A stretch of 24,911 nucleotides of DNA. Source: Lachnospiraceae bacterium JLR.KK002. Lineage in GTDB: Bacteria > Bacillota > Clostridia > Lachnospirales > Lachnospiraceae. The DNA is taken from NCBI GenBank assembly GCA_036941025.1, contig JAYMNP010000003.1, positions 1-24,911 of the forward strand. The letters run 5' to 3'. Below the pieces are notes generated by a model. It had not been told where the DNA came from and ran no database searches. It saw only the letters and a program-made list of their open reading frames with translations. Each line of letters begins with the position of its first letter. Within the stretch, counting starts at the first letter, position 1. The position numbers and the translations under genes are program-made. Of the stretch, positions 1 through 7,723 are shown piece by piece.

Positions 1-200
1 TTATGGAAATATTTTCAGCAATCGGGACGGTAGGAATTTCAACGGGAATTACAAGGGAAGTTACCACAGCGTCAAAATATCTTCTGATATTTCTGATGTA
101 CAGCGGAAGAATCGGAAGTATGTCCTTTGCATTATCTTTTACGGAGAAAAAGCAGGGCTCCCTGGTAAAACTGCCCATAGAGCGTATCACAATCGGATAG
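1..200 (+). CDS. Potassium uptake protein, KtrB/TrkH family, C-terminal fragment
   Basis: Only the last 65 or so residues are in the window; the gene begins upstream of base 1 and ends with TAG at 198-200. The family forms the membrane pore of a K+ uptake system and works with a cytoplasmic RCK subunit. The visible segment has a glycine-rich TVGISTG stretch typical of the last selectivity-filter repeat, a hydrophobic helix (YLLIFLMYSGRIGSMSFAL) and a short basic tail. The GRIGSM motif in the final helix is common at the KtrB C terminus. The next gene, 12 bases downstream, encodes the RCK partner, which strongly supports the call. KtrB cannot be separated from TrkH with certainty on this fragment; the single-RCK partner favours KtrB. 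Confidence 0.85.
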   Translation, partial: MEIFSAIGTVGISTGITREVTTASKYLLIFLMYSGRIGSMSFALSFTEKKQGSLVKLPIERITIG

Positions 201-212
201 GAGGAAAGGAAC

Positions 213-860
213 ATGAAATCAATCCTTGTAATTGGAATGGGAAGATTTGGAAAGCATTTATGCCAGAGTCTGGTAAAAAACGGAAATGACGTTATGGCAG
301 TGGATGAAAATGAAGAAAATCTGGAGGATATTCTGTCTCTTGTGACCAGTGCAAAAATCGGGGACTGTACCAAAGAAGAAGTGCTGAAAAGTTTTGGAGT
401 CAGCAATTTTGATATCTGTTTTGTGTGTATTGGCACAAATTTCCAGAGCAGTCTGGAAATTACCAGTCTGCTGAAGGATTTGGGAGCACCCTATGTAATC
501 AGCAAGGCTACCAGAGATATCCAGGCTAAATTTCTGCTGCGGAACGGAGCGGATGAGGTGGTTTATCCCGACCGGGATATTGCCAAACGGATTGCCGTGA
601 AGGTCAGTGCCAACCATGTATATGATTATATGGAGATGGGAGAATACTCCATCTATGAGATTCAGCCTCTGGAAGAATGGATAGGAAGGTCCATCAAAGA
701 AGTGAATTTTCGTGTGGCATACAATGCCAGTATTCTGGGAATCAAACAGGATGGCCATACCAGTCTTCTGCCGGATGCAGATCACAGATTTATCAAAGAA
801 GAACACCTGATGGTTATCGGCAAAAAAGAAGATATTGAGCGAATCCTGAAACGGTTATAA
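213..860 (+). CDS. ktrA: Potassium uptake regulatory subunit KtrA (RCK/TrkA domain)
   Basis: A 215-residue cytoplasmic regulator that binds nucleotide and gates the K+ channel encoded just upstream. Residues 1 to about 120 form a Rossmann-type RCK_N domain with the dinucleotide motif GMGRFG (glycines 8, 10 and 13) and the acidic residue D31 at the end of the second strand (MAVDENEENL). Residues from about 134 to 215 match an RCK_C (TrkA-C) domain. The length fits KtrA, which has one RCK unit of about 220 residues, rather than the duplicated TrkA of about 450. The start is supported by GGAGGAAAGGA shortly before the ATG. It is almost certainly co-transcribed with the channel gene. Confidence 0.93.
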   Translation: MKSILVIGMGRFGKHLCQSLVKNGNDVMAVDENEENLEDILSLVTSAKIGDCTKEEVLKSFGVSNFDICFVCIGTNFQSSLEITSLLKDLGAPYVISKATRDIQAKFLLRNGADEVVYPDRDIAKRIAVKVSANHVYDYMEMGEYSIYEIQPLEEWIGRSIKEVNFRVAYNASILGIKQDGHTSLLPDADHRFIKEEHLMVIGKKEDIERILKRL

Positions 861-909
861 CAGGAAACGGAACAGCATAAAACATACAAAGGATAAAAGG
901 AGTGCAGGG

Positions 910-1452
910 ATGATACAATATATTACGGAGCTGGACGGGAATATTCTGCTGTTTATTCAGGAGTTTCTGAGATTTGAATGGCTGGATCCCATCGTATTGT
1001 TTCTCACTGCTCTGGGAAACGGTGGAGCAGTCTGGATTGCCCTGACTGCCTGCTTTCTGATACAGAAGAAATATCAGAAAACAGGAATTGCCATGGCGCT
1101 TTCTCTGATACTCGGAGCGCTGATAACCAATGTGCTGCTGAAAAATCTGGTGATGCGTCCAAGACCTTATACTATGATACCGGAGCTCCATGCGCTGGTA
1201 ACTGCCGCGGACTGGTCTTTTCCATCCGGACATTCCACCAGCTCCATAGCGGCAGCATTTGTCATGTTCCGGGAACTGCCCCGGAATATCGGAGTACCGG
1301 CACTGGTTCTGGCAGTCATAATCTGCCTGTCCAGACTGTATGTGGGCGTGCATTATCCTACGGATGTGCTCTGCGGGGCGGCTATCGGCCTGCTGTCTGC
1401 AGTCTGCGCCATGCATCTTGCGGAACGCCGGAAAACGTCCGGAGCAGAATGA
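910..1452 (+). CDS. PAP2-family membrane phosphatase
   Basis: A 180-residue integral membrane phosphatase of the type 2 phosphatidic acid phosphatase (PAP2) superfamily. All three signature motifs are present: K78 followed by R85-P86 (K-x6-RP), PSGH at 105-108, and SR at 141-142 with H148 and D152 (SR-x5-H-x3-D). H108 and H148 are the expected catalytic histidines. Four to five hydrophobic segments surround the motifs. Members dephosphorylate lipid phosphates such as undecaprenyl pyrophosphate or phosphatidylglycerol phosphate; the substrate cannot be fixed from sequence alone. AAAGGAG at 896-902 supports the ATG at 910. The gap to ktrA is 49 bases with no terminator seen. Confidence 0.9.
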   Translation: MIQYITELDGNILLFIQEFLRFEWLDPIVLFLTALGNGGAVWIALTACFLIQKKYQKTGIAMALSLILGALITNVLLKNLVMRPRPYTMIPELHALVTAADWSFPSGHSTSSIAAAFVMFRELPRNIGVPALVLAVIICLSRLYVGVHYPTDVLCGAAIGLLSAVCAMHLAERRKTSGAE

Positions 1453-1494
1453 GTATACCGAAGTTACCTGAATTTACAGAAAAGAGGAGATATT

Positions 1495-2076
1495 ATGCCA
1501 CAGGGAAATCCAAAACCCGGAGAACGCTATTTACATTTTAAACAGAAGATGTATCAGGTTATCACAACTGCCAGACATTCCGAAACAGGGGAACTGCTGG
1601 TGATTTATCAGGCCCTGTACGGAGATTTTCAGGTTTATGCCAGGCCTCTGGAACAGTTTGTCAGCCTGGCAGACCGGGAGAAATATCCGGATGTACGTCA
1701 GAAATACCGGTTTCAGCTTCAGGAGGAAGTACCGGAAAACACTTCCGGAGACCGGGCAAAAGTACCGGAAAAATCCGGACGGGAGAGCACTGCGGAGACG
1801 CCGGGAAAATCTGCATGGGGGAACGCTGCGGAGACGCCGGGAAAATCCGGATACGGAGATACGGCAGAAGAAAAACTGATGGCATTTTTTGACGCCAGGA
1901 CCATGGAGCAGAAATATGAGATTCTGCTGGATATGCGGGAAGATATTACGGACCGGATGATTAACAACATGGCGGTGGTGCTGGATGTGGTGATTGAGGA
2001 AGGCCCTCTGGACCAGCGTTATGAAGAACTGAAAACCTGTGTGCGCACGTTTCAGAAATATGAGGTGGGGCGTTAG
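1495..2076 (+). CDS. DUF1653 domain-containing protein with repeat linker
   Basis: A 193-residue cytoplasmic protein. Residues 1 to about 68 match the DUF1653 domain (G-x-RYLHFK, ARHSETGELLVIYQALYG, ARPLEQFVS), a small fold of unknown biochemical role, widespread in bacteria. A hydrophilic Pro/Glu/Gly linker follows at about residues 78-122, containing a 12-residue tandem repeat (AETPGKS twice). The C-terminal 70 residues are a helical domain (FFDARTMEQKYEILLDMRED) that I do not recognise by name. AAGAGGAGA precedes the ATG. It lies 42 bases after the PAP2 gene and is followed by an intrinsic terminator, so it is probably last in its transcription unit. Confidence 0.8.
   Translation: MPQGNPKPGERYLHFKQKMYQVITTARHSETGELLVIYQALYGDFQVYARPLEQFVSLADREKYPDVRQKYRFQLQEEVPENTSGDRAKVPEKSGRESTAETPGKSAWGNAAETPGKSGYGDTAEEKLMAFFDARTMEQKYEILLDMREDITDRMINNMAVVLDVVIEEGPLDQRYEELKTCVRTFQKYEVGR
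1790..1847 (+). repeat. Two direct 22-bp repeats in the DUF1653 gene
   Basis: The 22-base sequence CTGCGGAGACGCCGGGAAAATC occurs at 1790-1811 and again at 1826-1847, a period of 36 bases or 12 codons, so the reading frame is kept. It encodes the repeated AETPGKS linker. Degenerate relatives (CCGGAAAAATCCGG) lie just upstream. This is the kind of in-frame tandem repeat that can vary in copy number between strains. Confidence 0.85.
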
Positions 2077-2085
2077 AAACTGCAG

Positions 2086-2111
2086 AAAAGGAGGTTGCCC
2101 CTCCTTTTTTT
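2086..2111 (+). terminator. Intrinsic terminator after the DUF1653 gene
   Basis: AAAAGGAGG at 2086-2094 pairs with CCTCCTTTT at 2100-2108 around a 5-base loop, and a T run extends through 2111. It separates the ktrA/PAP2/DUF1653 unit from the pyr operon. Confidence 0.88.
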
Positions 2112-2123
2112 CTGTGCTAAAAT
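2095..2123 (+). promoter_or_regulatory. Putative sigma-A promoter for the pyr operon
   Basis: TTGCCC at 2095-2100 and TAAAAT at 2118-2123 are separated by 17 bases. The -35 matches TTGACA at four positions and the -10 matches TATAAT at five. The -35 lies in the loop and the start of the right arm of the upstream terminator. It predicts a leader of only about 35 bases, too short for a PyrR-type attenuator. Placement is an inference. Confidence 0.45.
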
Positions 2124-2165
2124 AAAAAGAAAGATTATTATTTTCAGAAAGGATTCAATGCAGAT

Positions 2166-3440
2166 ATGTTGCTTCTAATTAAAAATGGAACCGTAATCAA
2201 TCCGGGAGACAAAACAGAACAGAAAGCAGACGTACTTGTGGAAGATGGTATCATTAAGAAGATTGCTCCCGGACAATCCGTAAAGGCGGACCGGGTGGTG
2301 GACGCGGCAGACTGTTATGTTATGCCGGGATTTATTGATATGCATGTACACCTGCGAGATCCTGGAATGGAAGAAAAAGAAACTGTGGAAACAGGGTTAA
2401 AGGCAGCGGTACACGGAGGTTTTACCACCGTAGTGGCAATGCCCAATACCAAACCTGTGGTGGACAATGCAGATGTGGTAAATTACGTCCATAACAAGGG
2501 AAAAAACATGGGACTTGCCCATGTGCTGCAGACCGGAGCTGTCACGAAAGGGCAGCGGGGAGAGGTACTGTCAGATATAGAGGGAATGGTGGAAGCGGGG
2601 ATTCCCGCCATCAGCGAAGATGGAAAATCCGTTATGAACGCCCAGTTATACCGGGAAGCCATGACTCTTGCCGTGAAATATGATATACCGGTGCTGGCCC
2701 ACTGCGAAGATATCAATCTGGTAAACGGCGGGGTGGTAAATGCCGATGAAACTACGGAGAAAATGAGGCTGAAAGGCATCAGCAACTCTGTGGAAGACGT
2801 AATTGTGGCAAGAGATATTATGCTGGCAAAAGAAACGGGCGCGGCTCTTCATCTGTGCCACTGTTCCACAAAAGACAGTGTGAAAATGGTAGAAATGGCC
2901 AGACAGGAAGGAATCCGCGTGACAGCGGAAGTCTGTCCTCATCATTTTATCCTGACCAGCAGTGATATCAGAGAAAATGATGCCAATTATAAGATGAATC
3001 CGCCTCTGCGCACGAAAGAAGATGTGGAGGCTCTGCGGGAAGGGCTGAAAGCAGATATTATGGATGTAATCGCCACAGACCATGCGCCCCATACAGCCAT
3101 TGAAAAGGGCATGGGTATCCGCAAAGCGCCTTTCGGAATTGTGGGCCTGGAAACGGCCGCAGCCCTGACCATGACAGAACTGGTGGACAAGGGTTATCTT
3201 ACGGTTATGCAGATGGCAGAAAAAATGAGTTATAACCCCGCACGGATTCTGGGACTGGACAAGGGTGTGGTGGAAGAAGGGAAAGAAGCGGATCTTGTGG
3301 TATTCCATCCCAAAAAGGAATATACCATCAATCCCGATGATTTTTATTCCAGAGGAAAAAATACGCCTTTTGCCGGAAAAAAGGTAAAAGGAATGGTAAT
3401 GGCAACAATTGCAGGCGGCAGAGTAGTATACGAGAAGTAA
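2166..3440 (+). CDS. pyrC: Dihydroorotase
   Basis: A 424-residue metal-dependent amidohydrolase that cyclises N-carbamoyl-aspartate to dihydroorotate, the third step of UMP synthesis. It is the class I (long, Bacillus-type) enzyme. The metal-binding HVH motif is at residues 60-62 in DMHVHLRDPG, and later ligand motifs include AHCED, HLCHCST and ATDHAPH near residues 300-306. The C terminus (GKEADLVVFHPKKEYTI) is the usual small beta domain. AAAGGA at 2148-2153 is 12 bases from the chosen ATG and only 4 from an out-of-frame ATG at 2158, which would give a six-residue peptide (MQICCF). The gene leads a pyrC-pyrF-pyrK-pyrD cluster. Confidence 0.96.
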   Translation: MLLLIKNGTVINPGDKTEQKADVLVEDGIIKKIAPGQSVKADRVVDAADCYVMPGFIDMHVHLRDPGMEEKETVETGLKAAVHGGFTTVVAMPNTKPVVDNADVVNYVHNKGKNMGLAHVLQTGAVTKGQRGEVLSDIEGMVEAGIPAISEDGKSVMNAQLYREAMTLAVKYDIPVLAHCEDINLVNGGVVNADETTEKMRLKGISNSVEDVIVARDIMLAKETGAALHLCHCSTKDSVKMVEMARQEGIRVTAEVCPHHFILTSSDIRENDANYKMNPPLRTKEDVEALREGLKADIMDVIATDHAPHTAIEKGMGIRKAPFGIVGLETAAALTMTELVDKGYLTVMQMAEKMSYNPARILGLDKGVVEEGKEADLVVFHPKKEYTINPDDFYSRGKNTPFAGKKVKGMVMATIAGGRVVYEK

Positions 3441-3453
3441 AGAGAGGATTGTT

Positions 3454-4383
3454 ATGATTAACAGGTTAATAGCAAAAATTCAGAAAACCCATGCTCCCGT
3501 GGTGGTGGGGCTTGACCCCATGCTGGAGTATATTCCGGAACATGTGAAACAGAAAGCATTTCAGGAATACGGGGAGACACTGGAGGGCGCGGCGGAAGCC
3601 ATCTGGCAGTTTAACAAAGAGATTGTGGACAATACCTGGGATCTGATTCCGGCTGTAAAGCCTCAGATTGCCATGTATGAGCAGTTTGGCATACCGGGGC
3701 TTACAGCCTTTCAGAAAACCCTGGATTACTGCCATGAAAAGGATCTGGTGGTAATCGGCGATATAAAAAGAGGTGATATCGGTTCTACATCCGCGGCTTA
3801 TGCGGCGGGACATATCGGAACAGTTACGGTGGGAAGCAGAACGTACCATCCTTTTGATGAAGATTTTATTACCGTAAACCCCTATCTGGGAACGGACGGG
3901 GTGAAGCCCTTTGTTGATGTGTGCCGTCAGGAGAAGAAGGGCCTGTTTATTCTGGTCAAGACTTCCAATCCCTCCAGCGGGGAATTTCAGGACAGGCTGA
4001 TTGACGGAAAGCCCCTGTATGAGCACGTAGGAGAACAGGTAGCCCGCTGGGGCGCCGACTGCATGGGAGATTCTTACAGCTATATCGGGGCAGTGGTGGG
4101 CGCTACTTATCCGGAGATGGGGAAGGTACTGCGAAAAATCATGCCCAAAACGTATATTCTTGTGCCCGGATACGGAGCCCAGGGAGGCAAAGGAGCAGAT
4201 CTGGTACATTTCTTTGATGAGGATGGGCTGGGGGCAATTGTAAACTCATCCAGAGGTATTATTGCGGCCTGGAAGCAGGAATCTTATCAGAAATTCGGAG
4301 CGGAGCATTTCGGGGAAGCCTCCAGAGCGGCAGTACTGGAAATGATTCAGGATATCAGCGGAGCGTTGCAGAATCGTTCCTGA
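3454..4383 (+). CDS. pyrF: Orotidine 5'-phosphate decarboxylase (type 2)
   Basis: A 309-residue enzyme that decarboxylates OMP to UMP, the last step of de novo pyrimidine synthesis. The active-site signature D-x-K-x-x-D is visible in VVIGDIKRGDIGST at about residues 99-112. GLDPMLEYIPEH at the N terminus and VPGYGAQGG near residue 240 are typical of the longer type 2 family (about 270-310 residues), as opposed to the 230-residue Bacillus type. It starts 13 bases after pyrC, with GAGAGGA upstream of the ATG, consistent with one operon. Confidence 0.95.
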   Translation: MINRLIAKIQKTHAPVVVGLDPMLEYIPEHVKQKAFQEYGETLEGAAEAIWQFNKEIVDNTWDLIPAVKPQIAMYEQFGIPGLTAFQKTLDYCHEKDLVVIGDIKRGDIGSTSAAYAAGHIGTVTVGSRTYHPFDEDFITVNPYLGTDGVKPFVDVCRQEKKGLFILVKTSNPSSGEFQDRLIDGKPLYEHVGEQVARWGADCMGDSYSYIGAVVGATYPEMGKVLRKIMPKTYILVPGYGAQGGKGADLVHFFDEDGLGAIVNSSRGIIAAWKQESYQKFGAEHFGEASRAAVLEMIQDISGALQNRS

Positions 4384-4414
4384 GCAAATAAAATATGATA
4401 TGCAGGAGAAAGGT

Positions 4415-5182
4415 ATGACAGAACGATATAAGGAACAGGCGGTAATTATCCGGCAGGAAGAAATTTCCTATGGGATTTTCAGCATGTGGTTGAAAACAGA
4501 TAAGATTGCAGGACAGGCGGGACCGGGACAGTTTTTATCCATTTACTGTCATGAAGGCAGCAGGCTGCTCCCCCGGCCCATCAGTATCTGCGAGGTGGAC
4601 AGAGAAGACCGGGCGGTCCGGATTGTATACCGGGTGGCCGGAAAAGGGACGGAGGAACTGTCCGGAATGAGAACTGGAGGAAGCCTGGAAATTGTGGGCC
4701 CTCTGGGAAACGGATTTCCCTTAAAAGAAAAAAAGGCATTGTTAATTGGCGGAGGAATTGGGATTCCACCTCTGCTGCAGCTTGCAAAAGAGTTAAAATG
4801 TGAGAAACAGATGGTGCTGGGATACCGGGATTCCCTGTTTCTGCAGAAAGAATTCAAACGCCGGGGGAACGTTTATATTGCCACGGAAGACGGAAGCTAC
4901 GGCACGGAAGGAAATGTGCTGGACGCCATACGGGAAAACGGGCTGGACGGAGAAATCATTTATGCCTGCGGTCCCGCGCCCATGCTCCGGGCAGTAAAAG
5001 CCTTTGCCAGAGAAAGGCAGATGGAGTGCTGGGTATCCCTGGAGGAACGGATGGCATGTGGAATCGGGGCATGTCTTGCCTGTGTGTGCAAATCCAAAGA
5101 ACGGGACAGCCACACGAATGTAAATAACAAACGGGTATGTAAAGAAGGACCGGTATTCCGTGCAGAGGAGGTGGAGTTTTGA
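4415..5182 (+). CDS. pyrK: Dihydroorotate dehydrogenase electron transfer subunit
   Basis: The 255-residue flavo-iron-sulfur subunit of class 1B dihydroorotate dehydrogenase, which passes electrons from PyrD to NAD+. The FAD-binding RPISI motif is at 54-58 and the NAD-binding IGGGIGIPPL at 111-120. The likely [2Fe-2S] ligands are C215, C220, C223 and C242, with an extra C225. The last spacing (19 residues) is a little longer than I recall for the Lactococcus enzyme. I chose the ATG at 4415 because AGGAG at 4404-4408 is 6 bases away; an in-frame ATG at 4400 has no such site. It overlaps pyrD by one base. Confidence 0.94.
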   Translation: MTERYKEQAVIIRQEEISYGIFSMWLKTDKIAGQAGPGQFLSIYCHEGSRLLPRPISICEVDREDRAVRIVYRVAGKGTEELSGMRTGGSLEIVGPLGNGFPLKEKKALLIGGGIGIPPLLQLAKELKCEKQMVLGYRDSLFLQKEFKRRGNVYIATEDGSYGTEGNVLDAIRENGLDGEIIYACGPAPMLRAVKAFARERQMECWVSLEERMACGIGACLACVCKSKERDSHTNVNNKRVCKEGPVFRAEEVEF

Positions 5183-6087
5183 TGAACACAAAAGTAAAGC
5201 TGGCTGGCGTGACATTGAAAAATCCCGTAATGACTGCATCGGGTACCTTCGGCTCCGGAGCGGAGTACGCGGAATTTGTGGACTTGAATAAACTGGGGGC
5301 AGTGGTGACAAAAGGCGTGGCCAGCGTGCCCTGGGAAGGGAATCCCACCCCAAGGGTGGCGGAGACTTACGGAGGAATGCTCAATGCTGTGGGACTTCAG
5401 AATCCGGGCATTGATTTATTTGTGGAGCGGGATATCCCCTTTCTGACCAAATATGACACGAAGATAATTGTAAATGTCTGCGGCAGAACCACAGAAGATT
5501 ACTGCGAGGTGGTAAAGCGCCTGGCCAGCCAGCCGGTGGATATGCTGGAAATCAATATTTCCTGCCCCAATGTAAAGGAAGGGGGCATTGCTTTCGGCCA
5601 GGACCCGAAGGCTGTGGAAGAGATTACGAAAGAAATAAAGAAATATGCGAAACAGCCGGTGATTATGAAACTGAGTCCTAATGTGACAGATATTACGGAG
5701 ATGGCAAAAGCGGCGGAAGCCGGCGGTGCAGATGTAATTTCCCTGATTAATACCATTACCGGAATGAAAATAGATGTGCACCGCAGGACCTTTGCCCTTG
5801 CCAATAAGACAGGAGGGCTCTCCGGTCCGGTCATTCATCCCATAGCAGTGCGGATGGTATATGAGGTTGCCCAGGCAGTCCGGATTCCCATTATCGGAAT
5901 GGGTGGAATTACCACTGCGGAAGATGCGCTGGAACTGATTCTGGCAGGAGCCGCTGCAGTGTCGGTGGGAACCGCCAGTTTTCATAATCCCACAGTGACC
6001 ATGGAGATTGTGGAGGGCATTCAGGACTACATGGAACAGTACGGGGTGAAGGATATCCGGGAACTGACAGGCGCAGTAAGAGGATAA
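5182..6087 (+). CDS. pyrD: Dihydroorotate dehydrogenase, catalytic subunit (class 1B)
   Basis: A 301-residue FMN-dependent TIM-barrel enzyme that oxidises dihydroorotate to orotate. Class 1 features are clear: NPVMTASGTFGSG near the N terminus, active-site C128 in EINISCPNVKEGG, LINTITGMKID, and the phosphate-binding GMGGI/GTASF region near the C terminus. The catalytic cysteine, rather than serine, marks class 1, and the adjacent pyrK marks class 1B. The ATG at 5182 shares its A with the pyrK stop TGA, and GAGGAGGTG at 5165-5173 is a strong ribosome binding site, so translational coupling is likely. A TTG one codon earlier is less likely. pyrE does not follow. Confidence 0.96.
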   Translation: MNTKVKLAGVTLKNPVMTASGTFGSGAEYAEFVDLNKLGAVVTKGVASVPWEGNPTPRVAETYGGMLNAVGLQNPGIDLFVERDIPFLTKYDTKIIVNVCGRTTEDYCEVVKRLASQPVDMLEINISCPNVKEGGIAFGQDPKAVEEITKEIKKYAKQPVIMKLSPNVTDITEMAKAAEAGGADVISLINTITGMKIDVHRRTFALANKTGGLSGPVIHPIAVRMVYEVAQAVRIPIIGMGGITTAEDALELILAGAAAVSVGTASFHNPTVTMEIVEGIQDYMEQYGVKDIRELTGAVRG

Positions 6088-6145
6088 CATTTCAGAACAG
6101 GAAGTTAAGAATTTTAATCTGAATCGAACCAGGACAGGAAGACGG

Positions 6146-6184
6146 AAGGGCCGCTGCACCGGGAGATATGTGCAGGGCCCTTTT
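6146..6184 (+). terminator. Intrinsic terminator after pyrD
   Basis: AAGGGCC plus CTGCAC (6146-6159, with G6153 bulged) pairs with GTGCAG plus GGCCCTT (6170-6182). A short run of four Ts follows. It is a GC-rich stem and probably ends most pyr operon transcripts. Confidence 0.8.
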
Positions 6185-6236
6185 ATCGCACTGCGGCGGA
6201 TATGAAGTATGTCGCAAAGCGGCCTGACGCAGGCGG

Positions 6237-6266
6237 AGAATCCTGCAAATCAGGATTCTTTTTTTT
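6237..6266 (+). terminator. Second intrinsic terminator before the MATE gene
   Basis: AGAATCCTG at 6237-6245 and CAGGATTCT at 6251-6259 form a perfect 9-bp stem with a 5-base loop and an 8-T tail (6259-6266). It lies about 55 bases after the first terminator and directly before the next promoter. Confidence 0.92.
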
Positions 6267-6268
6267 AG

Positions 6269-6297
6269 TTGCATCGTGCGGAGGAAAGTGATACAAT
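6269..6297 (+). promoter_or_regulatory. Sigma-A promoter for the MATE transporter gene
   Basis: TTGCAT at 6269-6274 and TACAAT at 6292-6297 are separated by 17 bases. It starts 2 bases after the T run of the preceding terminator and gives a leader of about 50 bases. Confidence 0.75.
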
Positions 6298-6352
6298 AGC
6301 CAGGATATGCTCTGAGAGCAAAACTGGAAGGACAGAGAGGATACTGAAAATT

Positions 6353-7723
6353 ATGGCTAAAAGCGTAACAAAAGACATGACAAATGGTTCCCCCATGAAG
6401 CTGATTCTGCAGTTCTGCATCCCGCTGTTTTTCGGAATGCTGTTTCAGCAGTTTTACAGTATGATGGATACGGTAATCGTAGGGAAATTTCTGGGCGTGA
6501 GTGCTCTTGCGGCAGTGGGAGCCACCGGTTCCATAAATTTTATGATTATCGGATTCTGTATGGGTGTGTGCAATGGATTTGCCATTCCTGTGGCCCAGCA
6601 GTTCGGGGCGGGCGATTACCATGCGCTGCGCAAATATGTGGCCAACAGCGCATGGCTTTCCATTGTATTTGCCGGTGTGATGACAGCGGCAGTCTGTGTG
6701 CTCTGCCGCCGGATTCTGCTGTGGATGAACACTCCGGCAGATATTCTGGACGGAGCGTACAGTTATATTTTTGTGATATTTCTGGGTATTCCGGTGATTT
6801 ACCTGTATAATCTGCTGTCCGGGATTATCCGTTCCCTGGGAGACAGCAAAAGCCCTCTGATTTTTCTGATTTTTTCTTCTGTGCTGAACATTATCCTTGA
6901 TATGGTGCTGATTCTGGTGTTTCACATGGGAGTGTCGGGGGCTGCCTGGGCAACGGTAATTTCCCAGGCCATTTCCGGAGTTGCCTGTCTGATTTATATG
7001 ATAAAAAGATTTGATATTCTGAAAATGAGCAGAGATGAATGGAGGGCAGACGGGATTTATGTAAAAAATCTCTGTAATATGGGAATTCCCATGGGATTGC
7101 AGTATTCCATTACCGCCATTGGAAGCGTCATTCTTCAGACGTCGGTGAATACCCTTGGCTCCCTGGCGGTGGCGGCTATTGCGGCGGCTTCCAAAATCGG
7201 CATGTTTTTCTGCTGTCCCTTTGACGCCATGGGCTCCACTATGGCTACTTATGCGGGACAGAATGTGGGCGCAGGGAAGCTGGAGCGTGTTTCCAGAGGT
7301 ATGAAATCCACCTGTGTGCTGGGACTGATTTATTCTGTTCTTGCCTTTCTGGTACTGGCATTTTTCGGGAAAACCATTGCATTGCTGTTTGTCAGTCCTT
7401 CCGAACACGCAATTTTGCAGGATGTAAGCAGCTATCTGGTCATCACTGCCGCATTTTTCTTTCCGCTGGCACTGGTAAATATTGTCCGGTTTACCATTCA
7501 GGGGCTGGGATTCAGCCGGTTTGCAATTCTGGCAGGAGTGTGTGAAATGGCGGCCCGGAGTCTGGTGGGGCTGGGATTTGTGCCCGTGTTTGGCTATATT
7601 GCCGCATGTTTTGCCAGTCCGGTGGCATGGATTTGTGCAGATTTATTTCTGATACCGGCTTATCTGTATGTGATGAAAAAACTGTATCGTATGATGGAGG
7701 GCGAAAACAGAATTGCTGTTTAA
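6353..7723 (+). CDS. MATE family efflux transporter
   Basis: A 456-residue multidrug and toxin extrusion family transporter, an inner-membrane cation-coupled exporter with about 12 helices. The N-terminal pattern MTNGSPMKLILQFCIPLFFG, then QQFYSMMDTVIVGKFLG and ALAAVGATGSI, is typical of the family in Clostridia. The second half repeats the pattern (GIPMGLQYSITAIGSVILQ). The reading frame stays open upstream to a TTG at 6269, but that codon lies in the promoter, so I use the ATG at 6353; AGAGAGG is 12 bases upstream. The substrate is not predictable. The TAA stop abuts an inserted miniature element whose target duplication supplies the last two bases of the codon. Confidence 0.93.
   Translation: MAKSVTKDMTNGSPMKLILQFCIPLFFGMLFQQFYSMMDTVIVGKFLGVSALAAVGATGSINFMIIGFCMGVCNGFAIPVAQQFGAGDYHALRKYVANSAWLSIVFAGVMTAAVCVLCRRILLWMNTPADILDGAYSYIFVIFLGIPVIYLYNLLSGIIRSLGDSKSPLIFLIFSSVLNIILDMVLILVFHMGVSGAAWATVISQAISGVACLIYMIKRFDILKMSRDEWRADGIYVKNLCNMGIPMGLQYSITAIGSVILQTSVNTLGSLAVAAIAAASKIGMFFCCPFDAMGSTMATYAGQNVGAGKLERVSRGMKSTCVLGLIYSVLAFLVLAFFGKTIALLFVSPSEHAILQDVSSYLVITAAFFFPLALVNIVRFTIQGLGFSRFAILAGVCEMAARSLVGLGFVPVFGYIAACFASPVAWICADLFLIPAYLYVMKKLYRMMEGENRIAV

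Noticed and set aside
6092..7408. A 438-codon - strand open frame opposite the MATE gene
   Set aside because: The translation is full of His, Gln and Asn without domain structure, runs through two terminators, and mirrors the codon pattern of the + strand transporter.
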